Shown in pieces: positions 49,005 through 58,557 of a stretch of 64,000 nt of DNA. The DNA is taken from NCBI RefSeq assembly GCF_014138285.1, contig NZ_JACGXN010000001.1:981314-1045313 (forward strand), written 5' to 3'. Under the pieces are notes generated by a model. The model did no database searches and had not been told where the DNA came from. It was given only the letters and a program-made list of their open reading frames with translations. The stretch's first letter is position 1, and every line of letters starts with the position of its first letter. The translations under genes and the position numbers were made by a program. Origin of the DNA: Phyllobacterium myrsinacearum (GTDB lineage Bacteria; Pseudomonadota; Alphaproteobacteria; Rhizobiales; Rhizobiaceae).

Positions 49005-49760
49005 ATGTTCAGAATTCTCTACAAGTGTGCGTTGGTCACAATTATTTCGATTGCCTGTTCTTTGCTGATTACCGGGAGCATCATGAGTGCTTTCGACATG
49101 CACAATAAAATGGGATTTGTGATCGCCACGATTTGCCCGCTGACGATCACACCGCCGATCTCGTTGATGGTGTTCCGGCAATCCGAACGATTGCGCGTAA
49201 CCCTCATCCAGTTGGGGCAGGTCATGCAGCAGCTCGAAGAAACCAACGCCAAACTGCTGGAGAAAGCATCGCGCGACAGCATGACGGGCCTCCTCAATCG
49301 CGAGGCATTCTTTACTCATGTGGACCGGGTCCGCAGACAGTCCTCGGGCTCGCTACTCATCATCGATGCCGATCATTTCAAGAAAATCAACGATCAGCAC
49401 GGCCACTACAATGGTGACGGCGCGCTGACTGCCATTGCGCACTGCATTTCGCGAAGTATCGGTGAACAGGACTCCATAGGCCGCATTGGCGGCGAGGAGT
49501 TCGCAGTCTTTTTGGCCAGCGAACACGAGGATGAAGTCCGGGCAATAGCCGAAATCGTTCGAAAAGACGTGACACTGATCGATTTCAGGACACCCGAAAA
49601 CGAAAGAGTGCCGCTCAGCGTTAGCATCGGCGGTGTCATCGATGTATCGGGAGGAGCGATCGCCGATCATTTCCAGACCGCCGATCGCAGGCTCTACGAG
49701 GCCAAACGCAATGGCCGCAACTGCGTCATCATCAAACCGGCGATGAAGACGGCAGCTTAG
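49005..49760 (+). CDS. membrane diguanylate cyclase (GGDEF)
   Basis: 251-residue c-di-GMP synthase. Two N-terminal membrane segments (about 9-27 and 37-57) leave a very small periplasmic loop. A coiled linker (65-88) leads to the GGDEF domain, with LIIDADHFKKIND near 120-130 and the active-site GGEEF at 162-166. The position of the inhibitory I-site (RxxD, five residues before GGEEF) reads GEQD, so product inhibition is probably lost. Substrate contacts look intact, so it should be active. Its stop overlaps the opposing phhA stop by four bases. Confidence 0.9.
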   Translation: MFRILYKCALVTIISIACSLLITGSIMSAFDMHNKMGFVIATICPLTITPPISLMVFRQSERLRVTLIQLGQVMQQLEETNAKLLEKASRDSMTGLLNREAFFTHVDRVRRQSSGSLLIIDADHFKKINDQHGHYNGDGALTAIAHCISRSIGEQDSIGRIGGEEFAVFLASEHEDEVRAIAEIVRKDVTLIDFRTPENERVPLSVSIGGVIDVSGGAIADHFQTADRRLYEAKRNGRNCVIIKPAMKTAA

Positions 49761-50590
49761 ATCTCTGACGGGTCCAGCGGAGTGCTGTCTTTCCATCGGG
49801 CAACTAGAGTGGCCATGTCAGCTTTTTCGAAGGCATCACGCAGCGCGGCAAAGCTTGGGAGAACGAAATAGGCGCGTTGGAACTTGTCGATCTCGTAGCC
49901 GGTCCGCATGACTGTTTCCAGATTGAAGGGCACGTGATGAGCGTCAGGGCTTTCGACGGAATACTGCAGTTCGCTGAATGACGACATCAGGCCCGCGCCA
50001 AACGCTTTCAGCTCAGTCCCCTCCTCCTGCATCAGGCCGAATTCGGCAGTGTACCAATAAAGTCGTGCCACCATCTGTTCGCCGCCGATGCGAACAGCGG
50101 CTCCACCTTTCTCGCCGTAAAGCTGCATGAAATCCGCGAAGATCGGCTGGCTGAGGATCGGGACATGGCCGAAGAAATCATGGAACATGTCTGGCTCGAC
50201 GATGTAATCCAGCTCCTTCTTGCTCCGCAGCCAGTTGGTAACGGGGAAACGGCGATTGGCCAGATGATCGAAGAATGGTTCATTTGGAATGAGGCCCGGA
50301 ACTGCGACGATCTCCCAGCCCGTCAGCTTGCGCAATCTTTCGCTCACTTCATGAAAGTCCGGGATACGATCAAGAAGGCCCAGCGCGTCGACGCCATCGA
50401 GATAACTGTGATGGGCAAGCCGCGACGTCAGTTTTGTCTGCCGGTCGCAAAGGGTACGCCACACCTCCTGATCTTCGGCCGAATAGTCGTATTGCTGCTC
50501 CACAGTAAAATCGGATTGGCAGGCATGATAGTCGCCGCGCAGCCCTTGAGCTGCACATTCGCGGGCATAGGCCTCAACACTGATAGTCAT
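49757..50590 (-). CDS. phhA: phenylalanine 4-monooxygenase
   Basis: Pterin- and iron-dependent conversion of phenylalanine to tyrosine. 277 residues, the bacterial single-domain size. Iron ligands are visible in HDFFGHVPIL (two His) and the Glu in TAEFGLM about 45 residues on. The ATG at 50590 has the strong GAGGAGG site seven bases upstream; an earlier ATG at 50611 would put that site inside the gene. No pterin-recycling phhB is adjacent. Divergent from an Lrp/AsnC regulator, the common arrangement for phhA control. Confidence 0.95.
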   Translation of the reverse strand: MTISVEAYARECAAQGLRGDYHACQSDFTVEQQYDYSAEDQEVWRTLCDRQTKLTSRLAHHSYLDGVDALGLLDRIPDFHEVSERLRKLTGWEIVAVPGLIPNEPFFDHLANRRFPVTNWLRSKKELDYIVEPDMFHDFFGHVPILSQPIFADFMQLYGEKGGAAVRIGGEQMVARLYWYTAEFGLMQEEGTELKAFGAGLMSSFSELQYSVESPDAHHVPFNLETVMRTGYEIDKFQRAYFVLPSFAALRDAFEKADMATLVARWKDSTPLDPSEI

Positions 50591-50712
50591 AAATTCCTCC
50601 TCGATTCCCATTGTGAAAGGCAGGATATGTCGAGAAAGCGAGGGAATTTGACCTTATTGTCTCAATGAAGCATCCTTCTGAGTGAAAAATGTAATGATCT
50701 GGAGGAAAACGA
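50591..50712. promoter_or_regulatory. divergent phhA / Lrp regulatory region
   Basis: 122 bases between the divergent phhA and Lrp-type genes, AT-rich in the middle (about 50650-50700), as expected for paired promoters and Lrp binding. Exact operator half-sites cannot be fixed from sequence alone. Confidence 0.45.
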
Positions 50713-51195
50713 GTGCCATCCCCCCGTTTCGACGAATTTGAAATCAAGATGCTGCAGGTCCTGCGCGACAATGGCCGGGTACCGATCACCGATCTGGCCC
50801 AGAGCATCGGGCTTTCAGCCACACCTTGTGGCAGGCGTTTCGACGCCTTGCAGGAAACCGGGGTCGTCAAAGGCTTTGCTGCCGTGATCGACCGCCGATC
50901 CATCGGGCTCATGGTGGAGGTCTTCATCCAGGTGCGGCTTACATCCCACAGCGACGACTCGCCCGAACGCTTCATCACGGAGATACAGCGGATGGACGAG
51001 GTATCGTCCTGCTGGACAATGACCGGCGAGCACGACTTTCTTCTTCACGTGATGGTGCCGACGGTCGATGACCTCAATGACTTCGTCATGCATCGGCTGA
51101 TGCGCCTGAAAGGTGTGCGCGACGTGCACACCCAGCTCGTTCTGCAGAATATAAAAGGGCCGGGCAAGATCCCGCTCGACCATCTGAAGCGGTGA
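50713..51195 (+). CDS. Lrp/AsnC family transcriptional regulator
   Basis: 160-residue regulator with an N-terminal winged helix-turn-helix (MLQVLRDNGRVPITDLAQSI; GLSATPCGRRFDAL) and a C-terminal RAM ligand-binding domain (from about 70, MTGEHDFLLHVMV). Start is the GTG at 50713, seven bases after GGAGG. Divergence from phhA suggests it senses an aromatic amino acid and controls phenylalanine hydroxylase, as in Pseudomonas-like systems with other regulators. It ends directly against argB, tail to tail with no gap. Confidence 0.92.
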   Translation: MPSPRFDEFEIKMLQVLRDNGRVPITDLAQSIGLSATPCGRRFDALQETGVVKGFAAVIDRRSIGLMVEVFIQVRLTSHSDDSPERFITEIQRMDEVSSCWTMTGEHDFLLHVMVPTVDDLNDFVMHRLMRLKGVRDVHTQLVLQNIKGPGKIPLDHLKR

Positions 51196-52089
51196 TCAGG
51201 GAACGATCAGTGTTCCGGCGCCGCGCTCGGTGAAGAGTTCGAGCAGAACCGAATGCGGAGTCTTGCCGTTGAGAATGACCACGCCTTCCACGCCGCGGTT
51301 GATCGCATCGATGCAGGTTTCGACCTTGGGGATCATACCACCGGAGATCGTACCGTCCTTGATCAGCGCACGCGCCTGACCGACCGACAATTCCTTGATG
51401 AGTTTCTTGTCCTTGTCGAGCACGCCAGGGACGTCAGTCAGGAACAAGAGGCGTGATGCAGCCAGCGCACCGGCAATGGCACCTGCAAAGGTATCGGCGT
51501 TGATGTTGTAGGTATGGCCATCGCGACCCGGCGCAACCGGAGCGATGACCGGGATCATCTCCGAACGGGCAAGCAGATCCAGCAATGTGCGATCCACTTC
51601 GACCGGCTCGCCAACAAAGCCAAGATCGACAATCTTCTCGATATTGGAGTCAGGATCGATAATCGTCTTCTTGGCCTTTTCGGCGAAGACCATATTGCCA
51701 TCCTTGCCGCACAGTCCGATGGCCCATTCGCCCTCGGCGTTGATCAGCGCAACGATTTCCTTGTTGATCGAACCCGCCAGAACCATCTCGACAATCTCGA
51801 GCGTCTTTTCATCGGTGACGCGCAGACCGCCCTCGAACTTCGATTCGATGCCCATGCGCGCCAACATCGATGCAATCTGCGGGCCGCCACCGTGCACGAC
51901 GATCGGATTTATGCCGGATTGCTTCAGAAGGGCGATATCACGGGCAAAGGCCTTGCCAAGCGCCGCGTCACCCATGGCATGACCGCCATATTTCACGACA
52001 ACGGTCTTGTTTTCATATCGCTGCATATATGGAAGAGCGGCGGATAGTAGGCTTGCCTGAATTTCTGCGGTGTGTTCAGTCTCTGACAT
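51196..52089 (-). CDS. argB: acetylglutamate kinase
   Basis: Second step of arginine synthesis, phosphorylating N-acetylglutamate. 297 residues of the amino-acid kinase fold with [11 protein letters not shown] near residue 33 and VVHGGGPQI near 67, and the C-terminal [10 protein letters not shown] segment. ATG at 52089. In relatives argB follows engB directly; here an ECF sigma/anti-sigma pair lies in between on the opposite strand, so argB needs its own promoter upstream of 52089. Confidence 0.96.
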   Translation of the reverse strand: MSETEHTAEIQASLLSAALPYMQRYENKTVVVKYGGHAMGDAALGKAFARDIALLKQSGINPIVVHGGGPQIASMLARMGIESKFEGGLRVTDEKTLEIVEMVLAGSINKEIVALINAEGEWAIGLCGKDGNMVFAEKAKKTIIDPDSNIEKIVDLGFVGEPVEVDRTLLDLLARSEMIPVIAPVAPGRDGHTYNINADTFAGAIAGALAASRLLFLTDVPGVLDKDKKLIKELSVGQARALIKDGTISGGMIPKVETCIDAINRGVEGVVILNGKTPHSVLLELFTERGAGTLIVP

Positions 52090-52258
52090 GTGGGAAGCAA
52101 GCTCCAGCTTGGAAAGGACGGGGTCTCATACCCCTAAAGACGGCCACGGGCAAACATGATTTAGGGTGGGCGGGAACGTTTTTGCATGCGGCCCATTGAC
52201 AGGACAACCCATCGGCAGATTTAACTTAGGTAATCAAAGAGTTGGAAACGCCAGTCGT

Positions 52259-52798
52259 ATGACACCCGAGGGCATATCAGAACTGATTTCCCGGGTCGCT
52301 TTGCGCGACCGCGCGGCGTTCGATGTGCTCTACAACTCAACGAGCGCGAAACTATTCGGTGTATGCCTGCGTATCTTGGGCAATCGCTCGGAAGCAGAGG
52401 ACGCATTACAGGATATCTACGTCAAGATCTGGAACAAGGCCGATCGCTTTGCGGTCACGGACACCAGCCCCATCTCATGGCTGGTAGCTATTGCGCGCAA
52501 TCACTCGATCGACGTGCTGCGTGCGCGTAAACCAGCCACGGCCGAACTGGAAAAAGCCGTTGGTATTGCTGAACACTCGCCTGATCCCGAGCAATCTGCA
52601 ATTGCGTCAGGCGAAACAAAGCGCATCAATGAATGTCTCGATCAGCTGGAATCTGATCGGGCGTCGGCCGTACGGGGCGCATATCTGAACGGCGAGAGTT
52701 ACGAGCTTCTGGCGATACGCCACCGCGTGCCGCTCAATACAATGCGAACATGGCTGCGCCGCAGCCTGATGAAACTGAAGGAATGTCTGGAACGATGA
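52259..52798 (+). CDS. ECF-type RNA polymerase sigma factor
   Basis: 179-residue extracytoplasmic-function sigma factor. Region 2 (about 20-95) has LFGVCLRILGNRSEAEDALQ and WLVAIARNHSIDVLRAR; region 4 (about 125-178) has the helix-turn-helix SYELLAIRHRVPLNTMRTWL. The ATG at 52259 gives the family start; the open frame further upstream is not sigma-like. A GGAAC element at 52173 could be an ECF-type -35 for autoregulation, but the -10 is unclear. The anti-sigma gene overlaps its stop by four bases. Confidence 0.9.
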   Translation: MTPEGISELISRVALRDRAAFDVLYNSTSAKLFGVCLRILGNRSEAEDALQDIYVKIWNKADRFAVTDTSPISWLVAIARNHSIDVLRARKPATAELEKAVGIAEHSPDPEQSAIASGETKRINECLDQLESDRASAVRGAYLNGESYELLAIRHRVPLNTMRTWLRRSLMKLKECLER

Positions 52799-53514
52799 GC
52801 ACGATCCCTGCCGATGACACAATGCCGGAAGGCGACGATTTCGTCGCCGCCGAGTATGTGCTGGGCGTGCTTCCGGAGCAGGAGCGGCGCGACGCTGCCC
52901 GCCGCATCGAAAACGACCCGGCATTTGCCCGTCTTGTTGCCAATTGGCAGCTCCACTTCGATCCACTCAATGAGCAGTTCCAGTCAACGACGGCCCCGAG
53001 CTACCTCAAGGGCCAGATCGACCAGCGGCTGTTCGGTATCGATTCCGGCCGCGTGGCCGCAGGCGCTTCATTCTGGAACAGTCTGGCCTTCTGGCGAACG
53101 GTAGCCGTTGCGGCGCTTGCCCTGGTTGTATTCAACTTTGCCCGAGAGTTCGTACACCGTCAGACCGGACCGGCGCCGACCCAACTGATCGCCTCCATGT
53201 CGAGTGACAGTGGTCCTCTGCGGAGTGTCGCAATCTTTGACGACAAGTCGAGGAAGCTGAGAATAACGCTCGTTTCCGGAGATATACCTCGGGACAAGTC
53301 GCTGGAACTTTGGCTGATCGCAGGGAAAGACGCGCCGGTCTCGCTTGGTGTGCTCGCGTCGCCCAAGGGTACCGAGTTCAATGTACCAACTTCGATCGCA
53401 GCCAAGCTGCGCGACGGGACGACGCTGGCTATTTCCGTTGAACCTGTCGGCGGTTCTCCGAGCGGCACTCCCACCGGTGCCGTCGTGGCAGCGGGTTCTG
53501 TCAGCAGTATCTGA
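52795..53514 (+). CDS. anti-sigma factor, RskA-like
   Basis: 239 residues: an acidic N-terminal anti-sigma part (FVAAEYVLGVLPEQERRDAA), one membrane segment (WRTVAVAALALVVFNFA, about 104-120), and a periplasmic RskA domain (LITLV-type strands, SLELWLIAGKDAPVSLG). There is no zinc HxxxCxxC motif. The ATG at 52795 overlaps the sigma stop (ATGA). The pair forms one regulatory unit; the signal is not evident and no obvious target gene is downstream. Confidence 0.88.
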   Translation: MSTIPADDTMPEGDDFVAAEYVLGVLPEQERRDAARRIENDPAFARLVANWQLHFDPLNEQFQSTTAPSYLKGQIDQRLFGIDSGRVAAGASFWNSLAFWRTVAVAALALVVFNFAREFVHRQTGPAPTQLIASMSSDSGPLRSVAIFDDKSRKLRITLVSGDIPRDKSLELWLIAGKDAPVSLGVLASPKGTEFNVPTSIAAKLRDGTTLAISVEPVGGSPSGTPTGAVVAAGSVSSI

Positions 53515-53570
53515 AATCAATAAAGCGGCCGCAGCCATTCGAGACGACTACAAGTTGACTCGATCAAATA

Positions 53571-54242
53571 CTATTCTTCGAGAAGAAGAGCTATTGCAGC
53601 GCGCAGCTCATCCAGTCCCGCACCTTTTTCCGACGACGTGGCAAGAATAGTCGGATAGGCGGCAGCGCGCTTTTTAATAGCCTGTGCCGTTTCTTCCATC
53701 AGGCGCGGCACGCCCGCGGGCTTGATCTTGTCGATCTTGGTCAAAACGATCTGGTACGACACCGCGGCACGGTCCAGAAGGTCAAGTACTTCAGCATCGT
53801 TCTTCTTCACCCCATGACGGGCATCGATGAGCAAGTAGACGCGCTTCAGCGTGGTACGGCCACGGAGGTAATCAAAGACAAGTCGTGTCCAGGCATCCAC
53901 CTGTTCCTTCGGCGCTTCGGCAAAACCATAGCCGGGCATATCAACCACAGCGAGCGGCGGGAGGTCGCCATTCTCACCGGAATGGCCATCCGGCACGAAA
54001 TAGTTGAGTTCCTGGGTACGGCCAGGCGTGTTTGAGGTCCGCGCCAGACCTTTCTGACCAATGATCGCATTGATCAGCGATGATTTGCCAACATTGGAGC
54101 GGCCGGCGAAAGCAATTTCGATCGGACCTTCCGGAGGCAGGAACTTCATGGACGGAACGCCGCGAATGAACACCCAGCCTTGCGCAAAGAGCATCCGGCC
54201 CTTCTCGATCAGCCTGTTCGTATTGTCGTTGGTTTCACTCAC
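53571..54242 (-). CDS. engB: ribosome biogenesis GTP-binding protein EngB/YsxC
   Basis: Essential GTPase of 50S assembly. 223 residues with G1 [15 protein letters not shown] near residue 48, G2 SNTPGRTQ, G3 VDMPGYGFA and G4 LTKIDKIKP. The start is GTG at 54242 ([10 protein letters not shown] follows) with GGAAAAG upstream. It follows yidC, as in the rpmH-rnpA-yidC-engB order, although a terminator at 54345 lies between. Confidence 0.95.
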   Translation of the reverse strand: MSETNDNTNRLIEKGRMLFAQGWVFIRGVPSMKFLPPEGPIEIAFAGRSNVGKSSLINAIIGQKGLARTSNTPGRTQELNYFVPDGHSGENGDLPPLAVVDMPGYGFAEAPKEQVDAWTRLVFDYLRGRTTLKRVYLLIDARHGVKKNDAEVLDLLDRAAVSYQIVLTKIDKIKPAGVPRLMEETAQAIKKRAAAYPTILATSSEKGAGLDELRAAIALLLEE

Positions 54243-54344
54243 GTTCTTTTCCGTCCGTTAAACTGGGCAGTTATATGCGACCTGCCCCTGCATTCAATGT
54301 TATCGCCGCCTTGTCAACCGAGCCCCACCGTTCGGCGGCAAATG

Positions 54345-54371
54345 AAAAGCCCCCGGTATGAGCGGGGGCTT
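54345..54371 (-). terminator. Rho-independent terminator or attenuator after yidC
   Basis: AAGCCCCCG (54347-54355) pairs with CGGGGGCTT (54363-54371) around a seven-base loop, and TTTT follows on the minus strand. It lies 22 bases after the yidC stop and upstream of engB, so engB is reached by read-through or its own promoter. Confidence 0.8.
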
Positions 54372-54393
54372 CTGAAACTCCGGTGTAACCCGC

Positions 54394-56235
54394 CTATTCG
54401 GCGGGCTTCGGTTTCTTCTTGAAGAGACCTGCGAGATTGTCCCACAGTTCGATCTTCGCACCCTGCCGCTTCATGATGATACCCTGCTGGGTGATCGACA
54501 GGAAGTTGTTCCAAGCCCAGTAGATGACGAGACCTGCCGGGAAACTGGACAGCATGAACGTGAAGATCAGCGGCATCCAATTGAAGATCATTGCCTGTGT
54601 TGGATCGGGAGGTGTCGGGTTCATGCGCATCTGCAGGAACATCGTCACGCCCATGATCAATGGCCAGACGCCGATCATCAGGAATGCTGGAACAGTCCAC
54701 GGAATAAGGCCGAACAGGTTGAACACCGATGTTGGATCCGGCGCGGCCAAATCCTGAATCCAGCCGAAGAACGGCGCATGGCGCATTTCGATGGTGACGT
54801 ACAGCACCTTGTAGAGCGCGAAGAAGACCGGAATCTGGATCACGATCGGCCAGCAACCGGCGATCGGGTTGATCTTCTCGGTTTTGTAGAGCTCCATCAT
54901 CGCCTGCTGCTGCTTGACCTTGTCTTCCGCATATTTTTCACGGATTTCAGCCATTTTCGGCTGAACCATCTTCATGCGCGCCATCGAAGCATAGGACTTG
55001 TTGGCAAGCGGGAAGAACAGGGCCTTGAGCAGAACCGTCACAACGAGGATAGCTACGCCGAAGTTACCGATAGCCTTATACAACCAGTCGATGAGGTAGA
55101 ACATCGGCTCGGTGATGAAGTAGAACCAGCCCCAGTCGATCAGATTCTTGAACAATGGAATATGCAGGTTGTTCATATAGCCATTGATCTTGCCAACTTC
55201 CTTGGCACCCGCGAACACGAGGTTTTCGATCGTGGTGGATTGGCCGGGTTCAATTGTCGTCGGATCGGACAGATAGTCGCTCTGATACTGCGGACGGCCG
55301 TTGTCGAAATAAGACATGCGGGCCTTGAAAGGCTTTGTCTGCGCCGGAACGAGAGCAGCAGCCCAATATTTGTCGGTGATTCCGATCCAGCCGCCAGTAT
55401 CCGTTTTGTCCGGGGAGACCTCTTTTTCCTTCTCGATCGCCGCAAATTTATATTCGACCAGCTTTCCGGCGATCACACCGATTGGGCCTTCATGCAATAC
55501 ATATGTGCTGGCATGCAGAGGCTTGTAGAAGCGCGTGACGCGACCATAGGATGCCAATGAAACCGGTGCCGAAGTGCCATTCGTCACAGCGTCCTTGACG
55601 GTGAACATGTAATCGTCATCAACACTGAACGTGCGCTTGAAGGTCAGGCCCTTTTCATTGGTAAAGCTAAGGGTAACCGGGGTGGATGGACTAAGCTTGT
55701 TGTTGCCGTCCACAGTCCAGACGGTCGTCGGGCCCGGGACCGCGCCCGAGGTCTCGTTACCGGTAAATCCGATCTCGACGAACTGACCGTCTGCCATCTC
55801 CGAAGGGCTCAGAAGCTGAATGGTCGGAGAATTGTTGTCTACGGTCTCATGATACTGCTTGAGCTGCAGATCATCCAGACGTGCGCCTGTCAGGCTGATG
55901 GAACCGCTGAGGCTTGGCGTATCGATCTGAACACGCGATGTCTGCGCAAGAACGGTCGCGCGGGTCAGGTTACCGGCTTGGGTAGCATCTGGCGTCTGAC
56001 CGGGAATGTTTGAACCGGGCGCTGCAGCCGTCGATGCCGGCAAATTATTTGCAGGCGCACCAGCAGTTGTTGCGCTCTGTGCTGCCGTCTTGTTCTGGGC
56101 AGCCTGACGAGTGGCTTCAACTTGAGCCTGCTGGCGCTCGGCCTCGATCTTGGGGCCCATATAGAACACCTGCCAAAGTCCGAGAATAACGACGGACAAA
56201 GCAATGGTGATAAAGAAATTACGATTGGTTTCCAT
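54394..56235 (-). CDS. yidC: membrane protein insertase YidC
   Basis: Inner-membrane insertase/chaperone. 613 residues, the gram-negative long form. The first segment (FFITIALSVVILGLWQVFY) is followed by an Ala/Gln-rich linker and a large periplasmic beta domain (about 90-355). The conserved 60KD_IMP membrane domain is from about 380 (FGVAILVVTVLLKALFFPL; MMELYKTEKINPIAGCWPI), ending in a basic tail. ATG at 56235 shares a base with the rnpA stop. Confidence 0.96.
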   Translation of the reverse strand: METNRNFFITIALSVVILGLWQVFYMGPKIEAERQQAQVEATRQAAQNKTAAQSATTAGAPANNLPASTAAAPGSNIPGQTPDATQAGNLTRATVLAQTSRVQIDTPSLSGSISLTGARLDDLQLKQYHETVDNNSPTIQLLSPSEMADGQFVEIGFTGNETSGAVPGPTTVWTVDGNNKLSPSTPVTLSFTNEKGLTFKRTFSVDDDYMFTVKDAVTNGTSAPVSLASYGRVTRFYKPLHASTYVLHEGPIGVIAGKLVEYKFAAIEKEKEVSPDKTDTGGWIGITDKYWAAALVPAQTKPFKARMSYFDNGRPQYQSDYLSDPTTIEPGQSTTIENLVFAGAKEVGKINGYMNNLHIPLFKNLIDWGWFYFITEPMFYLIDWLYKAIGNFGVAILVVTVLLKALFFPLANKSYASMARMKMVQPKMAEIREKYAEDKVKQQQAMMELYKTEKINPIAGCWPIVIQIPVFFALYKVLYVTIEMRHAPFFGWIQDLAAPDPTSVFNLFGLIPWTVPAFLMIGVWPLIMGVTMFLQMRMNPTPPDPTQAMIFNWMPLIFTFMLSSFPAGLVIYWAWNNFLSITQQGIIMKRQGAKIELWDNLAGLFKKKPKPAE

Positions 56236-56618
56236 TATCGGGTCCTGTTGGGCCGGTCATGTCTTGGGGAAACGCCGGTTTGGTATTTTTTGGAAACCCG
56301 TTTCGAGAGTTCCCGGGATAAGTCCGCAAACGGCGCATCAAGCGCGTCGCGGCGAGCAACGATCACATAGTCGGTTCCGGCGGCCATGTCACCTGCAACA
56401 TTGACGCGTACAGCCTCTTTCAGCCGACGCTTGATGCGATTGCGGATAACGGCATTTCCGTTCTTTTTTGTGACTGTAAAACCAACACGCGGCGGACCTT
56501 TCCGGTCTTCACGTTCCTTGACCTCGAGCAGAAAGAAACCGCCACGGCGTTTTTCTCCGGCCCGAACAGCCAAAAACTCCGCTCTCTTGCGAAGGCGGAG
56601 TGGTTTTTGATCATTCAT
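56235..56618 (-). CDS. rnpA: ribonuclease P protein component
   Basis: Protein subunit of RNase P, which matures tRNA 5' ends. 127 residues, with the RNR signature [20 protein letters not shown] in the middle and [12 protein letters not shown] near the start. ATG at 56618 is chosen ([12 protein letters not shown]); a TTG at 56642, closer to rpmH, is an alternative. It overlaps yidC by one base and follows rpmH by 48 bases. Confidence 0.94.
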   Translation of the reverse strand: MNDQKPLRLRKRAEFLAVRAGEKRRGGFFLLEVKEREDRKGPPRVGFTVTKKNGNAVIRNRIKRRLKEAVRVNVAGDMAAGTDYVIVARRDALDAPFADLSRELSKRVSKKYQTGVSPRHDRPNRTR

Positions 56619-56666
56619 TCCTGTAATGCCAACTTCGGCCAACCGCGCAAACCTGCGCGGAATGCC

Positions 56667-56801
56667 TTATGCCGACAACCGCTTGCGACCGCGAGCACGA
56701 CGTGCTGCGATAACCTTGCGGCCGCCTGCAGTAGCCATACGGGCGCGAAACCCGTGACGACGTGCGCGGACAAGTTTGGATGGCTGATAAGTACGCTTCA
56801 T
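56667..56801 (-). CDS. rpmH: 50S ribosomal protein L34
   Basis: 44-residue basic ribosomal protein, [18 protein letters not shown] through GRKRLSA, an exact L34 length and pattern. It is short and easily missed. ATG at 56801, stop at 56667. First gene of rpmH-rnpA-yidC. Confidence 0.97.
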   Translation of the reverse strand: MKRTYQPSKLVRARRHGFRARMATAGGRKVIAARRARGRKRLSA

Positions 56802-57043
56802 TTGTTTAATACCGCGGTGTGCGGCCCTTCTTGTGGTCTGTTCTTTAACAGGAGCATATCAGGACCGCCATTGGCGCATAAAAATACGCCGCCGGGGCGG
56901 TCAACCCGGACGTGCGCGGCTTATAGAGGCATGATGGTAATAAGTCAATTGATGCCGAACGATTCAAAAATAGGCAAAAATCAGGAAGTGATTTATTGTG
57001 CCCGCGCAACGTTTGACCTACATCGGGCGTTGATGGAGCAAAT
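56802..57043. promoter_or_regulatory. divergent region upstream of rpmH and the sensor kinase
   Basis: 242 bases between two divergent genes. On the minus strand a TTGACC (56904-56899) followed 17 bases later by TTATGC is a possible rpmH promoter, though the -10 is poor. No DnaA-box cluster was seen, so there is no reason to call an origin here. No gene is supported within it. Confidence 0.35.
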
Positions 57044-58543
57044 ATGGCGCTAACGCAACAGGAACAGAAACCGGCGGGCACGCGGATGCAGGCAGGCCGA
57101 AGCTTGCCGATCCTCAAGCGCCTTTCGGGCAAGCTGTTGCGACTTACCATACTGTTTGGCCTTCTGGCCGAAGTCATGATTTTTGTGCCAACGATGGCTG
57201 ACATGCGCATGCGCTGGCTATCGGATCGCCTCAATACCGTTGCGGCGGCAAGTGTGGTGCTGGCTGCAAGCGATGGCAAAGATATTCCGCAGAGCGTACA
57301 GAATGACGTACTGCTTGCGACGGGTACGAAGGCAATTGCCCTGCGTGAAATGGGTGCATCGCGCCTGTTGGCCGTCGCTGACATGCCGTCCAAGGTCGAC
57401 CGCCATATCGACATGACGGTCACTGACCCGTTGACCACGATCCGCGACGCATTCGACACTATTTTCAACGGTGGCAAGCGCATTATCCGCGTCTACGGCC
57501 CTATCGGCGATACAGGAAAAGTCATCGAGCTCATCACATCCGACGCGCCCTTGCGCAATGCGATGTTGCGTTATGCTCGCAACCTGACGCTGATTTCGAT
57601 GTTCATTTCAGTCATTACCGCTGGCCTCGTATTTCTCGCCATCAGCCACCTGCTCATCAGGCCGATACAGCGCATGAGCGCAAACATGCTGGCCTTTGCC
57701 CAGCAACCGGATGACCCTACACGCGTCATCCAGCCAGAGAATCGTGACGATGAACTTGGCATTGCTCAACGGGAGCTTGCCGACATGCAGCAGCGACTGC
57801 AACGCACATTGTCCGAGCAGAAACATCTTGCTGATCTTGGCCTGGCGGTTTCGAAGATCAACCACGACATGCGCAACATTCTTGCGTCTGCCCAGCTCAT
57901 GTCCGATCACCTTGCCAATGCCAGCGATCCTGCCATCCAGAGGATGGTGCCGAAGCTCGTGCGCACAATTGATCGCGCCATCAATTATTCGCAGACCGTA
58001 CTTGCCTATGGCGGGACGCAGGAACCCCCTCCCCAGCGGCGGCGTGTCAAACTGCATACTGTCGTTGCCGACGTCGAGGAGATGCTCAATCTCGACGTAA
58101 AATCGGGAATCGAATTCAAGAATCTGGTACCGGAAAGTTTTGAGATCGACGTTGACCCGGATCAGTTTTTCCGGGTGATTTCCAATCTATGCCGTAATTC
58201 TGTTCAGGCTATGAGTGGCGATACGCGCACTGAGTCCTCAATCATCAAGCGGCTGACGATTACCGCGGGCCAGATCGGAACCATCTCGATTATCGGCATA
58301 GAGGACACCGGACCCGGCTTGCCTCCCAAGGCGCGCGAAAACCTGTTCACGGCGTTCAAGGGCTCCGCCCGTTCAGGCGGCACGGGTCTTGGTCTTGCCA
58401 TTGTTCACGAGCTGGTCCGCGCGCATAGCGGCACTATCGAACTGCGGAGCGGCGAGGGAGCGGGAACGAGTTTTGAAATCCGTATTCCGGATCAACCGGT
58501 CTCTCTGGCGGAATGGCGCTCGCGCCGGGATTCAATATCGTGA
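57044..58543 (+). CDS. membrane sensor histidine kinase (orphan)
   Basis: 499-residue kinase: membrane segment about 33-50 (LTILFGLLAEVMIFV), periplasmic domain to about 180, second segment about 183-205 (LISMFISVITAGLVFLAIS), HAMP linker, then the kinase core. The phospho-acceptor is in SKINHDMRNILASA near residue 280. N box NLCRNSVQAM, G1 DTGPGLP and G2 GGTGLGLAIV follow. No response regulator gene is beside it. ATG at 57044. cls follows 14 bases later and may share its transcript. Confidence 0.9.
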   Translation: MALTQQEQKPAGTRMQAGRSLPILKRLSGKLLRLTILFGLLAEVMIFVPTMADMRMRWLSDRLNTVAAASVVLAASDGKDIPQSVQNDVLLATGTKAIALREMGASRLLAVADMPSKVDRHIDMTVTDPLTTIRDAFDTIFNGGKRIIRVYGPIGDTGKVIELITSDAPLRNAMLRYARNLTLISMFISVITAGLVFLAISHLLIRPIQRMSANMLAFAQQPDDPTRVIQPENRDDELGIAQRELADMQQRLQRTLSEQKHLADLGLAVSKINHDMRNILASAQLMSDHLANASDPAIQRMVPKLVRTIDRAINYSQTVLAYGGTQEPPPQRRRVKLHTVVADVEEMLNLDVKSGIEFKNLVPESFEIDVDPDQFFRVISNLCRNSVQAMSGDTRTESSIIKRLTITAGQIGTISIIGIEDTGPGLPPKARENLFTAFKGSARSGGTGLGLAIVHELVRAHSGTIELRSGEGAGTSFEIRIPDQPVSLAEWRSRRDSIS

Positions 58544-58557
58544 TATGACACTCACAA

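Noticed and set aside
56802-57043. A replication origin near rpmH
   Set aside because: Some bacteria have oriC beside rpmH, but no dnaA gene and no DnaA-box cluster is visible here, and rhizobial origins are usually elsewhere.
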